From NCBI GenBank assembly GCA_029977045.1, contig JAPOLP010000312.1:1-6670 (forward strand): a stretch of 6,670 nt of DNA, read 5' to 3'. The stretch's first letter is position 1; each line of letters begins with the position of its first letter. Positions 6,185 to 6,670 of the stretch are shown here, piece after piece. The notes under the pieces were generated by a model. It was given only the letters and a program-made list of their open reading frames with translations. It was not told where the DNA came from and did not search any database. The stretch is from Planctomycetota bacterium (lineage in GTDB: Bacteria; Planctomycetota; Planctomycetia; Planctomycetales; Planctomycetaceae). The translations under genes and the position numbers were made by a program.

Positions 6185-6670
6185 ATGAACGCTTTCACTC
6201 AGACGATTCTCTACGGTCTTCTCCTGACGGCCAACCTCACCCAATATGGTCAGAGCGAGGAGCCTCAAACTCGTCCGACTCGCTCATACGACAACCGGTT
6301 GAGACCGATTGACAACCCGGCACCATTACTCGCTGACTATCCACGATTCGTTGCCCCGGTGCGCGAGCTGCGACGGATTGAAGCGGCTCCAATCGTCCAT
6401 GACGAAGACGCCGACCTCTCCGTGCGAGCCTGGCGGTTCTCGTACAACGCGCGCGGCATCATCGAAATGCCCAACCACCTGAAGGCTGCCGAAACCGCCG
6501 TCATCATGGTGCATCCCTGGGGCATCGACGACGGCCAGGGCTGGGACACTCCCGAACCGGCGGGCGTCGCCGACTTCTGCACGATCGAGAAGAACCACCT
6601 GGCCGCCGAACACACCCGCTCGGTCATCAACCCGCTGCTGAAGCGACTGCGCGGGCGAGTCCAGCACGTC
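6185..6670 (+). CDS. Unassigned probably exported protein, 5' part only
   Basis: The frame is open from the ATG at 6185 to the window end (162 residues, no stop), with a good ribosome binding site. Residues 1-23 (MNAFTQTILYGLLLTANLTQ...) look like a weak signal peptide: hydrophobic but with no early positive charge. A polar, proline-rich stretch follows (about 24-60), then a globular part. Its most striking segment is about residues 103-132: a hydrophobic strand, TAVIMVHPWG, followed by IDDGQGWDTPEPAGVADFC. That resembles the first strand and loop of an alpha/beta hydrolase-type or isochorismatase-like fold, with a His, Asp and Cys close together, but I do not recognise the family with confidence. 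It is transcribed divergently from the nuclease/phospholipase-like gene. Its codon use and G+C match the neighbours. Function is left open. Confidence 0.8.
   Translation, partial: MNAFTQTILYGLLLTANLTQYGQSEEPQTRPTRSYDNRLRPIDNPAPLLADYPRFVAPVRELRRIEAAPIVHDEDADLSVRAWRFSYNARGIIEMPNHLKAAETAVIMVHPWGIDDGQGWDTPEPAGVADFCTIEKNHLAAEHTRSVINPLLKRLRGRVQHV

Noticed and set aside
5361..6188. Plus-strand open frame of 275 codons
   Set aside because: It is antisense to the nuclease/phospholipase-like gene over most of its length, runs into the 16-base repeat, and shows no recognisable domain.
6292..6301. Palindrome CAACCGGTTG
   Set aside because: It lies inside the coding region of the last gene and is a single 10-base palindrome without a partner.

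Overview
The window (about 60% G+C, with gene pairs of ordinary chromosomal type) looks like a planctomycete chromosome. I infer this from the mix of products: an exported CehA/McbA-type metallohydrolase with a TolB-like propeller, an M28 peptidase with a C-terminal PDZ domain, a xylose-isomerase-like sugar phosphate isomerase, and an exported enzyme with an NPCBM-like C-terminal domain. No rRNA, tRNA, CRISPR, transposase or phage gene is visible.

Layout: (1) positions 1-450, plus strand, are the 3' end of a probable M28 zinc peptidase, with the last metal-ligand histidine as the very first codon of the window, followed by a PDZ domain. (2) After a 142-base gap with a strong ribosome binding site, 593-3052 (plus) encodes an 819-residue exported protein that joins a PD40/TolB-like propeller, a short beta-sandwich linker and a CehA/McbA metallohydrolase. 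(3) Nineteen bases further on, the minus strand begins with three co-directional genes, transcribed from about 6062 down to 3072: an exported S1/P1 nuclease / phospholipase C-like enzyme with an NPCBM-like domain, an aquaglyceroporin of GlpF type, and a cytosolic sugar phosphate isomerase/epimerase. Gaps of 66 and 60 bases make one operon plausible but not proven. (4) A divergent intergenic region (6063-6184) holds a 16-base tandem duplication of a dispersed-repeat type. (5) From 6185 to the window end, plus strand, there is the start of a further exported protein that I cannot assign; it runs off the edge.

The three minus-strand genes could form a small catabolic route: an exported zinc phosphodiesterase/lipase-like enzyme releases a small polyol, the channel admits it, and the TIM-barrel enzyme works on a sugar derivative. 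Only the gene order and the families are seen; the route is inference. I do not see a clearly new multi-gene system here. The most unusual items are the domain fusions in (2) and (3), and the unassigned exported protein in (5).
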